DNA from: Caballeronia udeis
GTDB taxonomy: Bacteria > Pseudomonadota > Gammaproteobacteria > Burkholderiales > Burkholderiaceae
Direction: 5' to 3'
DNA length: 64,000 nt
Assembly (NCBI RefSeq): GCF_001544555.2
Contig: NZ_FCOK02000037.1
Coordinates: forward strand, 21,990 to 85,989
Shown here piece after piece: positions 8,788 through 17,258 of the stretch (within the stretch, counting starts at the first letter, position 1; every line of letters starts with the position of its first letter). A program made the translations under genes and the position numbers. The notes under the pieces are model-generated. The model was not told the DNA's origin. It ran no database searches and saw only the letters and a program-made list of their open reading frames with translations.

Positions 8788-9503
8788 GCGGCGTCCTGTA
8801 TCTCATCCCGAACACGCTCGGCGACGGCGACAGCGCCGCGCTCGCCGACGTCCTGCCCGAACCCGTGCGTGCGCGTGCCGCGGCGCTGCAGTACTACATT
8901 GGCGAGAATGCTAAAACCACGCGCGCCTTCCTGAAGAAGGTCGGAACCGAGCGGCCGATCCAGGAAATCGAGATCCGCGAACTCAACGTCAACACACCGC
9001 CGGGAGAGGTCGAGAAGCTGCTCAAACCGATTCTGGAAGGCACTGACGCCGGTCTCGTCTCGGAAGCGGGATGTCCGGCAGTCGCAGATCCGGGCGCCCT
9101 GCTCGTGCGCCGCGCGCATGAGCGCGGCGTGAAAGTCGTGCCGTTCGTCGGTCCCAGTTCGATTTTGCTGGCGTTGATGGCGTCAGGCATGAACGGGCAA
9201 AGCTTTGCGTTCAACGGCTATCTTCCCGTCGATGCCACCGAGCGTGGCAAACGCCTGCGCGAGCTGGAAGCGTTGTCGCGCAAGGCGAACCAGACGCAGA
9301 TCTTTATCGAGACGCCGTACAGGAATCGTGCGCTGCTGGACACGTTGCTCGCGACCTGCGCGCCGTCCACGCTGGTGTGCGTCGCGGTTGACCTGACATT
9401 ACCGGCCGAGACGATCGTCACGCGAACGGTGGCGGACTGGAAAAAGAAGGCCGCGCCTGAACTGCATAAACGGCCGGCGATTTTCCTGTTGTTGGGGGCG
9501 TAA
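8784..9503 (+). CDS. tetrapyrrole-methylase-fold SAM methyltransferase (RsmI-like)
   Basis: A 239-residue protein with the TP-methylase fold also used by RsmI (16S rRNA 2'-O-methylation of C1402). SEAGCPAVADPGA (~93-105) and VPFVGPSSILLALMASG (~120-136) match the two conserved SAM-binding regions. The C-terminus ends in HKRPAIFLLL. The longer frame starting at 8517 runs inside maf; the ATG at 8784, in ATGA overlap with maf, fits the family N-terminus LYLIPNTLG. It is shorter than true RsmI (~285 residues), so I call it a paralogue of unknown substrate. Confidence 0.88.
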   Translation: MSGVLYLIPNTLGDGDSAALADVLPEPVRARAAALQYYIGENAKTTRAFLKKVGTERPIQEIEIRELNVNTPPGEVEKLLKPILEGTDAGLVSEAGCPAVADPGALLVRRAHERGVKVVPFVGPSSILLALMASGMNGQSFAFNGYLPVDATERGKRLRELEALSRKANQTQIFIETPYRNRALLDTLLATCAPSTLVCVAVDLTLPAETIVTRTVADWKKKAAPELHKRPAIFLLLGA

Positions 9504-9531
9504 GGCGCTCAGCCAGCCCGTGGGCGCGAAA

Positions 9532-9566
9532 AAACCGCTCGCCTGAATACCCAAGGCGAGCGGTTT
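9532..9566. terminator. bidirectional terminator
   Basis: A perfect 13-bp stem AAACCGCTCGCCT / AGGCGAGCGGTTT (9532-9544 and 9554-9566) with a 9-base loop, preceded by an A-run and ending in T. It lies between the convergent methyltransferase (8784-9503) and S49 peptidase genes and can serve both strands. Confidence 0.85.
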
Positions 9567-9590
9567 ATCGTCTGATGAAAACGGCGAAGC

Positions 9591-10589
9591 TCACTTCAAC
9601 TGCATCTTCCCGCCCATCATCAGCGCATGCATGGATGCATTGCCGACCGCTGCGCCAAACTTGCGCGCCACGCGCTCGCCAATGCTCTCTTTCTGCGTGT
9701 AATCGACAAGATCCGGCTGCTTGACGATCTCGCGCGCAACGTAATCGGCGTCGCCGAAACCATCGGCGAGACCCAGTTCCACGCTCTTCTGACCCGTCCA
9801 GAACATGCCCGAGAACACATCGGGCGTGTCTTTCAGCCGGTTGCCCCGGCCTTGTTTGACGGCATCGATGAATTGCTGGTGAATCTGGTCAAGCATCTCC
9901 TGTGCGTGAGCATCCATGGCCGGCGTCTCAGGCGAGAACGGATCGAACGCGCCCTTGTTCGCACCCGATGTATGCAGCCGGCGTTGCACCCCGAGCTTGT
10001 CCATCAGGCCCGTAAAGCCGAAACCGTCCATCAGCACGCCAATTGACCCGACAATGCTCGCCTTGTCGACGTAGATCTTGTCGGCGGCCGCCGCGGCGTA
10101 ATAACCGCCCGACGCGCACATGTCGCCCACCACCACATACAGCGGCTTTGACGGATATTTCGCCCGCAAACGCGTGATCTCGCGATTGATGATGCCCGCC
10201 TGCACCGGACTGCCGCCCGGGCTGTTGCAGCGAAGGATCACCGCAGCCGTGCCGTCGTCTTCAAACGCGCTGTCGAGCGCCGCGTTCACGTTGTCCGCGC
10301 TTGCGTCGCCATTCGAGGAGATTTCGCCTTCCAGTTCAACCAGCGCCGTATGGCGCGCCGTTTTTGCGACTTTGTCGCTGGTGAAATCGAACGCGCTCCA
10401 GGCCGCGATCGCCAGGATCGCAAGGAACACGAAGCGGAAAAATATCCGCCAGCGGCGCGCGGCGCGCTGTTCGTTGATGGCCGCGAGCGCGATACGTTCG
10501 AGCGCGGCGCGCTCCCAGTTGTCGCCGGTGTCGCCGATGGATTTGGGACGCGCCTTATCCGCGGAATCGGTGGGAATTTGATCGGACAT
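9591..10589 (-). CDS. S49 family signal-peptide-peptidase-like protease (SppA type)
   Basis: A 332-residue inner-membrane serine protease. A cytoplasmic N-terminus is followed by one membrane helix (~49-66, RIFFRFVFLAILAIAAW), and the catalytic domain faces the periplasm. The nucleophile S160 is in CASGGYYAA and the Lys general base K212 in ANKGAFDPF, the Ser-Lys dyad of S49 enzymes. The length (~330) is that of the short SppA form with one catalytic domain. It is the last gene of the rluC-gph-Rieske group on the minus strand and is followed by a strong terminator. Confidence 0.93.
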   Translation of the reverse strand: MSDQIPTDSADKARPKSIGDTGDNWERAALERIALAAINEQRAARRWRIFFRFVFLAILAIAAWSAFDFTSDKVAKTARHTALVELEGEISSNGDASADNVNAALDSAFEDDGTAAVILRCNSPGGSPVQAGIINREITRLRAKYPSKPLYVVVGDMCASGGYYAAAAADKIYVDKASIVGSIGVLMDGFGFTGLMDKLGVQRRLHTSGANKGAFDPFSPETPAMDAHAQEMLDQIHQQFIDAVKQGRGNRLKDTPDVFSGMFWTGQKSVELGLADGFGDADYVAREIVKQPDLVDYTQKESIGERVARKFGAAVGNASMHALMMGGKMQLK

Positions 10590-10649
10590 GCGTCGCCTGG
10601 TTGACTGATTGGAAATGAAAAGCGGGGATGTTTCAAGCCGCGAGAACGG

Positions 10650-11048
10650 TCAAGCCGGACGGATATCTTCGTCGGGAAGCCAGAAGACGGCACGGCCTTC
10701 GGGTGTGTCGCGATCTTCCGCCGCCACCCGCCGCAAACGCGCGCCACGACATGGACCACCAACGCATTTCCCCGTGTCCGGCTCGTAAATAGCGCCGTGA
10801 GTCGCGCACATCAAGTATAAGCCGGAGCTCTCGAAGAACTTGCCTTCGGACCAGTCCATCTCCATGGGCACGTGCGCGCAGCGGTTGAGATAGCCGAAGG
10901 GTTTGCCGTCGTAGCGGACGAAAAACACTGTAGCTTCACCGCCTTTGTCGACAGCGTTGTGACGAACGCCGTCGCCGCCGTCGACCAGCTCTTCCGACGC
11001 GCAGATTCGCACCGGCGCAAGCGGCCTCTCAAGCGGCGTTCCGGTCAT
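10650..11048 (-). CDS. Rieske [2Fe-2S] domain protein
   Basis: A 132-residue cytoplasmic protein that is a single Rieske domain. The cluster ligands C57-x-H59 (NRCAHVPME) and C81-xx-H84 (CATHGAIYEP) are spaced as in Rieske ferredoxins. The ATG at 11048 overlaps the gph stop (ATGA); the longer open frame above it is gph in another frame. It is conserved next to gph in Burkholderia, but its redox partner is unknown. It could be a ferredoxin for an oxygenase or have a quality-control role. Confidence 0.9.
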   Translation of the reverse strand: MTGTPLERPLAPVRICASEELVDGGDGVRHNAVDKGGEATVFFVRYDGKPFGYLNRCAHVPMEMDWSEGKFFESSGLYLMCATHGAIYEPDTGKCVGGPCRGARLRRVAAEDRDTPEGRAVFWLPDEDIRPA

Positions 11049-11704
11049 GCATGCTCCCGCAGCCAGTCTCCCAGCGACGTGACGTTGTCGGCCACGAACA
11101 GCGGCTCCAGGGCTTGCAGCGACTTCGCCGGATGCGCACCGTACGTCACGCCGATCGCCGCCGCGCCGGCATTCTTCGCCATCTGCAAGTCGTGGGTGGT
11201 GTCGCCGATCATCACGGTGCGGCTCACGTCCTGCCCGAGTTCGCGCGTGAGTTCGTGCAGCATGGCCGGATGCGGCTTGGAGAACGTTTCGTCGGCACAG
11301 CGCGTGCCGTCGAAGAGGCTTGTCAGGCGCGACTGGTCCAGCGCCCGGTTCAGGCCCACGCGGCTTTTGCCTGTGGCGACCGCCAGCAGGTAGCCCTCGT
11401 CGCGCAGGTTCTGCAGCATGCCGCGCACGCCGTCGAAGAGCTCGGTTTGCTCGCCCTTGATCAAATAATGAAAGCGATACCGCTCGGCAAGCTTCGGGTA
11501 ATCGACGGGATCGAGCGTGGGCGCGGCAATCTGCAACGCGTCGCGCAACCCCAGGCCGATCACGTAGCTTGCCGCTTCGTCGGCGGGAACGGGCAGGCTC
11601 AGGTCGCGGCACGCCGCCTGAATGCTGCGCGTAATGTGCGCCGTGGAATCCATCAAGGTGCCGTCCCAGTCGAAGACAATCAGGTCGAATTGCTGACGGG
11701 CCAT
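11045..11704 (-). CDS. gph: HAD-superfamily hydrolase, phosphoglycolate phosphatase type
   Basis: A 219-residue HAD subclass IA phosphatase. Motif I is DWDGT with D12 and D14, motif II is AVATGKS, and motif III-IV has K in SKPHPAM and the acidic MIGDTTHD. The family hydrolyses small phosphate esters such as 2-phosphoglycolate. The exact substrate is not provable from sequence, and the symbol follows usual annotation. The ATG directly abuts the rluC stop (TAAATG), and its own stop overlaps the Rieske start, so the three are one transcription unit. Confidence 0.85.
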   Translation of the reverse strand: MARQQFDLIVFDWDGTLMDSTAHITRSIQAACRDLSLPVPADEAASYVIGLGLRDALQIAAPTLDPVDYPKLAERYRFHYLIKGEQTELFDGVRGMLQNLRDEGYLLAVATGKSRVGLNRALDQSRLTSLFDGTRCADETFSKPHPAMLHELTRELGQDVSRTVMIGDTTHDLQMAKNAGAAAIGVTYGAHPAKSLQALEPLFVADNVTSLGDWLREHA

Positions 11705-12709
11705 TTATTGGGTCTCTCTAGAATTTTGTTTGAGTTGTTCGATGAAGCGCCGGCATTCGGCCGGCAGCGGCGCTTCGACCTGAAGCGTCTCGCCGGTCGC
11801 CGGATGCACGAGTTTCAGCCGGAACGCGTGCAGAAACATGCGTTTGAGCGACGGATTGGCGTCGGTGCGCACCAGATTCTTGTTTAGCGCAAAGTCGCCG
11901 TATTTGGTGTCACCGGCGATCGGCAGGCCGATATGCGCCATGTGCACACGAATCTGATGCGTACGACCGGTCTTCAATTCCGCCTCGACCCACGCGTACT
12001 CACTGAAACGCTCGATCAGGTTGAACACAGTATGCGACGCGAGGCCGTCGTCCTGGACCCGCACGCGGCGCTCGCCCTCGGGCGTGAGGTACTTGTGCAG
12101 CGGCTCCTTCACGATCCGCCTGCGGCCCCAGCCCGCCAGCCAGTCGCCGTGACCAACGGCCTGGTAGCGTTTATCGATCAGGTTCTCGCGCATCTGCTCA
12201 TGCACGTTGATCAGCGCCGAGCGTTTTTTCGCGAGCATCAGCACGCCTGACGTCTCGCGATCCAGCCGATGCACCAATTCGAGGAATTTTGCCTGCGGGC
12301 GCGCGTTGCGCAATTGTTCGATGACGCCGAACGCCACGCCACTGCCGCCATGAACGGCGACACCGGCAGGTTTATCGATCACGATCAGATGATCGTCTTC
12401 AAATAGTATGGGGAATTCGGCTGCGGGCGCATTCGATGAAACCGGCGTTTCGTCCAGTTGCGCGGTACGAATAGGAGGGACGCGAACGAGATCGCCCATT
12501 TCCAGCCTGTAAGCGGCGTCGATACGGCCCTTGTTTACGCGCACTTCCCCGCTGCGCAAAATCCGGTAAATATGACTTTTCGGCACACCTTTACAGACGC
12601 GGAGTAAAAAATTGTCGATACGTTGACCTGCCGCATTTTCGTCGATCTCGATCATGGAGACCTGTTCGCTTGCGACCTTTTTATGGGATGTTTTGCCTAA
12701 CTCATTCAT
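11705..12709 (-). CDS. rluC: 23S rRNA pseudouridine synthase (955/2504/2580)
   Basis: A 334-residue RluA-family enzyme that isomerises three uridines of 23S rRNA. The N-terminal S4 RNA-binding domain (~27-85) is followed by the catalytic domain with D150 in HRLDRETSG. RTHQIRVHMAHIG is present near residue 240. It lies divergent from rne, as in E. coli. Start choice: the ATG at 12709 gives a short basic extension; an internal ATG at 12655 (MIEIDENAAG) has a modest AGGT ribosome site. A TATATT hexamer ends only four bases before the first ATG, which would favour the second start or a leaderless message. Confidence 0.96.
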   Translation of the reverse strand: MNELGKTSHKKVASEQVSMIEIDENAAGQRIDNFLLRVCKGVPKSHIYRILRSGEVRVNKGRIDAAYRLEMGDLVRVPPIRTAQLDETPVSSNAPAAEFPILFEDDHLIVIDKPAGVAVHGGSGVAFGVIEQLRNARPQAKFLELVHRLDRETSGVLMLAKKRSALINVHEQMRENLIDKRYQAVGHGDWLAGWGRRRIVKEPLHKYLTPEGERRVRVQDDGLASHTVFNLIERFSEYAWVEAELKTGRTHQIRVHMAHIGLPIAGDTKYGDFALNKNLVRTDANPSLKRMFLHAFRLKLVHPATGETLQVEAPLPAECRRFIEQLKQNSRETQ

Positions 12710-13633
12710 TCTGAATATAATTTGCGGACAGTCTGGAAAAAGCCACTAAGCTGGCCGGATGTTGTCAGACTGTACAGGTGCAAGCGATAAACCGTTATTT
12801 TACTTGCGCCCAGGGCCAGTTGCTCACCCGGAAAACGGAGTAACAAGTTGCACGCACGACGATATCGCACGGCAGGGACGGTGCCCACAGGCGCGTTCGG
12901 TCGAGTCGATCGTCGACACGGTAACGGATTTTTGGCGATCAAGAATTTTATCGGCGAGAGACGATGAGGTCCGGACTTAAACCCGGCTTCTTCCGGATGT
13001 GACCCGGGTATCAGGCAGGTATCGAAAAGATATCGCGCGGGTATCAGGTTAGGGTGAACGGAACATCGTCGCTTGGCCGTTGCGAAGAAAACGGCCTCTG
13101 CTGCAAGCTGCGCTGAAACGGGCGAAGCGTGGCGGAGGACGCAACAAGACGAGACACCCAACGCGGTTATCGGGCGCTTTGAGCACCCGGCAAACCGCAA
13201 CGGCAACCTGCTGCAGGTTTGGAAAACGTCGGTCGGTTTGCTTGACGCGCGGGTTATGCGCGAAGACCCTCCACCCGTTTGACACTGTGTCAGGGCGCAT
13301 CCGGCTGCTGCTGGCTGCGCTGCCGGCTCTTCAAGCAGTTTGAAGGACGTCGAGCCGCAGTGCTGTGTCGCTTAAGCCGCCAGCCGTTGCTTTACGGTGT
13401 GTCGAAGTCTGTTCGCATGTGCCCCAAGGCTTGCTGCCCGTCGCGACGCGTTTCGTCGCTGGCCGGCGGCCAGGCCCGTCCCAGGCAATTCTCCCCGCCA
13501 GAACTCCTGCGCAAGCGTGCTTTGTGACAACACACACAAAAAAGCGCGGCGCGCCCGCCCTCCTGCTTCACGCGACTGACAACCGCGCGAATTCGCTCGA
13601 TGGGGGCCGGTAGAGCCGCTCTGGAGCCGTCCA
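12710..13633. other. long rluC-rne intergenic region / rne leader
   Basis: There are 924 bases between divergent rluC and rne with no convincing gene. Short open frames on both strands lack family resemblance. The region contains two CGGGTATCAGG repeats (near 13005 and 13038), a GACACTGTGTC palindrome (~13281) with an overlapping TTGACA, and a small CTGGCC-GGC-GGCCAG hairpin (13459-13473). In enterobacteria rne has a long structured 5' leader through which RNase E controls its own mRNA. A similar role is plausible here but is inference. Confidence 0.5.
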
Positions 13634-16600
13634 ATGAAACGCATGCTGTTTAACGCGACGCAGCAAGAAGAATTGCGCGTCGCCATCGTCGATGGGCAAA
13701 AACTCATCGATATCGACATCGAAACCGCCGGGCGCGAACAGCGCAAAGGCAATATCTACAAGGGAGTTGTTACCCGCATCGAGCCCTCGCTCGAAGCATG
13801 CTTCGTGAACTACGGCGAAGACCGCCACGGTTTCCTGCCGTTCAAGGAAGTCGCCCGCCAGTATTTCAAGGACGGCGTCGACATGCGCTCCGCGCGCATC
13901 CAGGACGCGCTGCGCGAAGGCCAGGAACTGATCGTTCAGGTCGAAAAGGAAGAGCGCGGCAACAAGGGCGCAGCCCTGACCACGTTTATCTCGCTCGCCG
14001 GACGTTACCTCGTCCTGATGCCGAATAACCCGCGTGGCGGTGGTGTATCGCGCCGGATCGAAGGCGACGAGCGCCAGGAATTGCGCGAAACGATGGCCCA
14101 GCTCGATTTGCCGGAAGGCATGAGCATCATCGCGCGTACGGCAGGGATTGGCCGCTCGGCTGAAGAACTGCAGTGGGACCTGAATTACCTGATGCAATTG
14201 TGGCGCGCGGTGGAAGCGGCGTCGCAAAGCGGCGTGGCCGGCAAGCCGATGCTGATTTATCTCGAATCCAGCCTCGTGATCCGCGCAATCCGCGATTACT
14301 TCCAGCCGGATATCGGCGAAATTCTCATCGATACCACCGAAATCCATGACCAGGCCAGCGCCTTCATGGACATCGTGATGCCGGATAACTTGAGCAAAGT
14401 TAAGCGCTATCACGACGACGTTCCCCTCTTCTCCCGTTTCCAGATCGAACACCAGATTGAAACCGCGTATTCGCGCACGGTGCCGTTGCCCTCGGGCGGC
14501 GCGATCGTGATCGACCACACGGAAGCGCTGGTGGCTATCGACGTGAACTCGGCCCGCTCGACGAAGGGCGCGGATATCGAGGAAACAGCGACCCGCACGA
14601 ACCTCGAAGCCGCCGACGAAGTCGCGCGCCAGCTGCGCCTGCGCGACCTGGGCGGTTTGATCGTGATCGACTTCATCGACATGGAGTCGGCCAAGAGCCA
14701 GCGCGAAGTCGAGCAGCGCCTGAAAGACGCGCTCAAGCACGACCGCGCGCGTGTACAAATGGGCAAGATTTCGCGCTTCGGTTTGATGGAACTGTCGCGT
14801 CAGCGCCTGCGTCCGGCCCTCTCCGAAGGCAGCCATGTGACGTGCCCGCGTTGTAACGGCACAGGCCACATTCGCGATACCGAATCGTCCGCGCTGCAAG
14901 TGCTGCGGATCATTCAGGAAGAAGCGATGAAGGAAAACACCGCGGCAATTCATTGCCAGGTGCCGGTGGAAGTCACCGCCTTCCTGCTGAACGAAAAGCG
15001 TTCGGAAATCAACAAGATCGAGTCGCGTTTCAAGGTCAACGTCGTGTTGATCCCGAACAAGCATCTCGAAACGCCGCATTACAAGCTGGAACGCCTGCGT
15101 CACGACGACACGCGTCTGGACGAGCCGCGTGCATCCTGGAAGATGGCCGAAGAAGCGGCGCACGAACTGGAATCCGAAACGGGTTACAGCAAGCGCACCG
15201 AAGAAATCAAGCCGAAGCAGGAAGCGATGGTCAAGGGCATCACGCCGACATCGCCCGCGCCGAGCGCGCCGGTGAAGGTGGCCACTCCGGTTGCAGCGCC
15301 TGCGCCGGTGGTGGCGGCGTCGACGGGTGGGTTTATCGGCTGGCTGAAGAATCTGTTTGGCGTGCAGCCCGAAGTGAAACCGGCTCCTGCGCCCGTCGCA
15401 GCGCCCGCACCGGTACGTCCGGCACGTGGCGAACGGCCGGAGCGTTCGGGCCAGGGTGGTGACCGGAACCGGAATCGTCGTGGCGGTGCAGCTTCGCGCG
15501 ATAGCGCTGCTGCCGCTAACGGCGCTACGCCAAGCGCACCGGGCACGGCAGGTGGTCGTCAAAACCCGCGCCGCGAGGAACGGGAACCGAAGGAAACGCG
15601 TGAACCGCGCGAAGCACGTGAAACCCGCGAGCCGCGGGAACCGCGTGAGCCGCGTGGTGGTCGTGAAGGCCGTGAGCCGCGTGAAGCACGCGAAGGTCGC
15701 GAACCGCGTGAGGCACGCGAAGGCCGTGAACCCCGCGAGCCGCGTGAAGTGCGCGAGCCACGCGAACCGCGCGAGAACCGTGGTGAGCGCACGCCGGAAC
15801 GCGCTGAAGCCGCCGATCGCGGTGAACGCCGTGAACGTGGGGAACGTCCGGAACGGGGCGAACGCCGCAAGCCACAGCCGGAAGCCGCCGTCGAAGCGTT
15901 GACGCAAGGCGAAACGGTGGTGTCGGAGTTCACGGAAAGCACCCTGTCAGGCGGGGAATCGCAGCAGAACGGCAGCGCTGACGCGTTGCAGGCCGATCAG
16001 GCCAGCGCAGCGCGTGAAGGCGAAGAGCGTCGTCGTCGCCGTCGCGGTCGTCGTGGTGGACGCCGTGATCGTGAAGAAGAAGGCGTGACGGCCAATCAGG
16101 CCGCCGATACCGCTGAAAACGAAGGCAATGCTGACAGCGAACGGGCTCAAGCCGGTGTGTTCGACACGGATTCGTCGAATGAAACTGATGACAGCCGTGA
16201 TTTCGCACCCGTTGCGGCCAAGCCGGTCGAGACGGCGCCGGCAGTGCAGGCACCCGAGTACGCACACGCAGTCACGGTCGAGCCGGTTTCAGCCGCCGCG
16301 ATCAGTGTGACGGAGTTGCCTGAACCGGTTCGTGTCGCGCAAGTTGCGCCGGTGGAAGCAGCGCCGGTGGAAGCGAGACACGCCGAGGCCGAAGGTTTTG
16401 TCGTGTCGCATGCAGCACAGGAAGTTCATGCCGCTCAGGAAACCAGCGCAACGGTTGCTGAAGCTGAAGCACCTGCAGCGGACATCTTCGAGAAGCCAGT
16501 CTCACGACCGATCGAAAACCCGTTCGGACCGGCGCCGACGGTAGCGGAAGAAAAGGTCGAAAGTCCTTTCGCCGATACCCCGAAGGCAGCAGAACCTGAG

Positions 16601-17074
16601 CCCGTCATTGCTCACGCTCAGCCGGAAGTGCACGTCGCTGAACCGGTCGAAACGGCGCCGGTCGCCGCGACGCAGGCATCGGAGACGGTTGCGTCGATCA
16701 CAACATCACCCGCGCCTGTCGTGGTGGAGGTGTCTACGCCGGTCGAACCCGAGCCGGCGAAGACGTTTGAACCGGTGGAAACCGTGGCTCCCGCAGCACC
16801 CGCTCCCGTAGCGGTTGCTCCGTCCGCCCCAGTTGCTCCGGCAGCTCCGGTTGCTCCGCTCGCTGTGGTCACCCTGAAGGAAGAAGTGCTCAAGCCGATG
16901 CTGGATACGGCAGGCCTCGTTTGGGTGAACACCGACGCCGACAAGCTCCGCGCAGCCCGCGAAGCTGCCGCGCAGGCGGAAGCACCGAAGCGTGTGGTAC
17001 GCGAACGCAAGCGCCTGCCGCCGCTCGACACCGCGCCGATGCAGCAAGTCGAAACGGGTAAAGACGCACACTAA
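13634..17074 (+). CDS. rne: ribonuclease E
   Basis: A 1146-residue endoribonuclease and degradosome scaffold, responsible for mRNA turnover and rRNA/tRNA processing. The catalytic half has the S1 domain (~35-120), the DNase I-like domain with VAIDVNSARSTKG (~298-310) and FIDM, and the zinc-link cysteines C404 and C407 in CPRCNGTGH, at the same positions as in E. coli. From ~520 the protein is low-complexity: Pro/Ala linkers, a long Arg/Glu repeat (~656-733), an Arg-rich RNA-binding block (~799-815, RRRRRRGRRGGRRD), then Pro/Ala/Val/Glu tails. The frame stays open throughout. A strong terminator follows. Confidence 0.97.
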   Translation: MKRMLFNATQQEELRVAIVDGQKLIDIDIETAGREQRKGNIYKGVVTRIEPSLEACFVNYGEDRHGFLPFKEVARQYFKDGVDMRSARIQDALREGQELIVQVEKEERGNKGAALTTFISLAGRYLVLMPNNPRGGGVSRRIEGDERQELRETMAQLDLPEGMSIIARTAGIGRSAEELQWDLNYLMQLWRAVEAASQSGVAGKPMLIYLESSLVIRAIRDYFQPDIGEILIDTTEIHDQASAFMDIVMPDNLSKVKRYHDDVPLFSRFQIEHQIETAYSRTVPLPSGGAIVIDHTEALVAIDVNSARSTKGADIEETATRTNLEAADEVARQLRLRDLGGLIVIDFIDMESAKSQREVEQRLKDALKHDRARVQMGKISRFGLMELSRQRLRPALSEGSHVTCPRCNGTGHIRDTESSALQVLRIIQEEAMKENTAAIHCQVPVEVTAFLLNEKRSEINKIESRFKVNVVLIPNKHLETPHYKLERLRHDDTRLDEPRASWKMAEEAAHELESETGYSKRTEEIKPKQEAMVKGITPTSPAPSAPVKVATPVAAPAPVVAASTGGFIGWLKNLFGVQPEVKPAPAPVAAPAPVRPARGERPERSGQGGDRNRNRRGGAASRDSAAAANGATPSAPGTAGGRQNPRREEREPKETREPREARETREPREPREPRGGREGREPREAREGREPREAREGREPREPREVREPREPRENRGERTPERAEAADRGERRERGERPERGERRKPQPEAAVEALTQGETVVSEFTESTLSGGESQQNGSADALQADQASAAREGEERRRRRRGRRGGRRDREEEGVTANQAADTAENEGNADSERAQAGVFDTDSSNETDDSRDFAPVAAKPVETAPAVQAPEYAHAVTVEPVSAAAISVTELPEPVRVAQVAPVEAAPVEARHAEAEGFVVSHAAQEVHAAQETSATVAEAEAPAADIFEKPVSRPIENPFGPAPTVAEEKVESPFADTPKAAEPEPVIAHAQPEVHVAEPVETAPVAATQASETVASITTSPAPVVVEVSTPVEPEPAKTFEPVETVAPAAPAPVAVAPSAPVAPAAPVAPLAVVTLKEEVLKPMLDTAGLVWVNTDADKLRAAREAAAQAEAPKRVVRERKRLPPLDTAPMQQVETGKDAH
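15585..15800 (+). repeat. tandem Arg/Glu-rich coding repeat in rne
   Basis: Reiterated GARCCGCGYGAAGCRCGYGA-like units encode EPREAREG-type peptides (E-P-R-E-A-R-E and E-G-R-E-P-R-E), about residues 651-722 of RNase E. The unit is about 9-15 bases and imperfect. It is coding repeat, not CRISPR. Confidence 0.85.
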
Positions 17075-17092
17075 ATACGTCTGATGTTTCGG

Positions 17093-17130
17093 AAAGCGCC
17101 ACGTGACTCCGGTCCGTGGCGCTTTTTTTA
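17093..17130 (+). terminator. rho-independent terminator of rne
   Basis: An 11-bp stem AAAGCGCCACG / CGTGGCGCTTT (17093-17103 and 17115-17125) with an 11-base loop, followed by a run of seven T, 18 bases after the rne stop. Confidence 0.92.
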
Positions 17131-17193
17131 TTGTGCCGTAGAGAAATGACCGGGAAAACAGCGCAGCAGGCCGCCTTAAATCCGCCCTTCCGC

Positions 17194-17199
17194 TAAAAT
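17194..17199 (+). promoter_or_regulatory. possible moaA -10 box
   Basis: CGCTAAAATGAG places TAAAAT 59 bases upstream of the moaA ATG, in a context frequent for housekeeping promoters of this group. The -35 region is weak. Confidence 0.35.
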
Positions 17200-17258
17200 G
17201 AGTCGTTAGACCTTCATAGCAGCCGCCCCACCGCCGCTGCGCGAGAAATAAAACGATC

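Noticed and set aside
15585..15800. regularly repeated units suggesting a CRISPR array
   Set aside because: They are contiguous, in frame within rne and lack unique spacers.
13568..15907. 779-codon open frame antisense to rne
   Set aside because: It mirrors the codon bias of rne, has repetitive Phe/Thr/Arg composition, no ribosome site and no domain; rne itself is certain.
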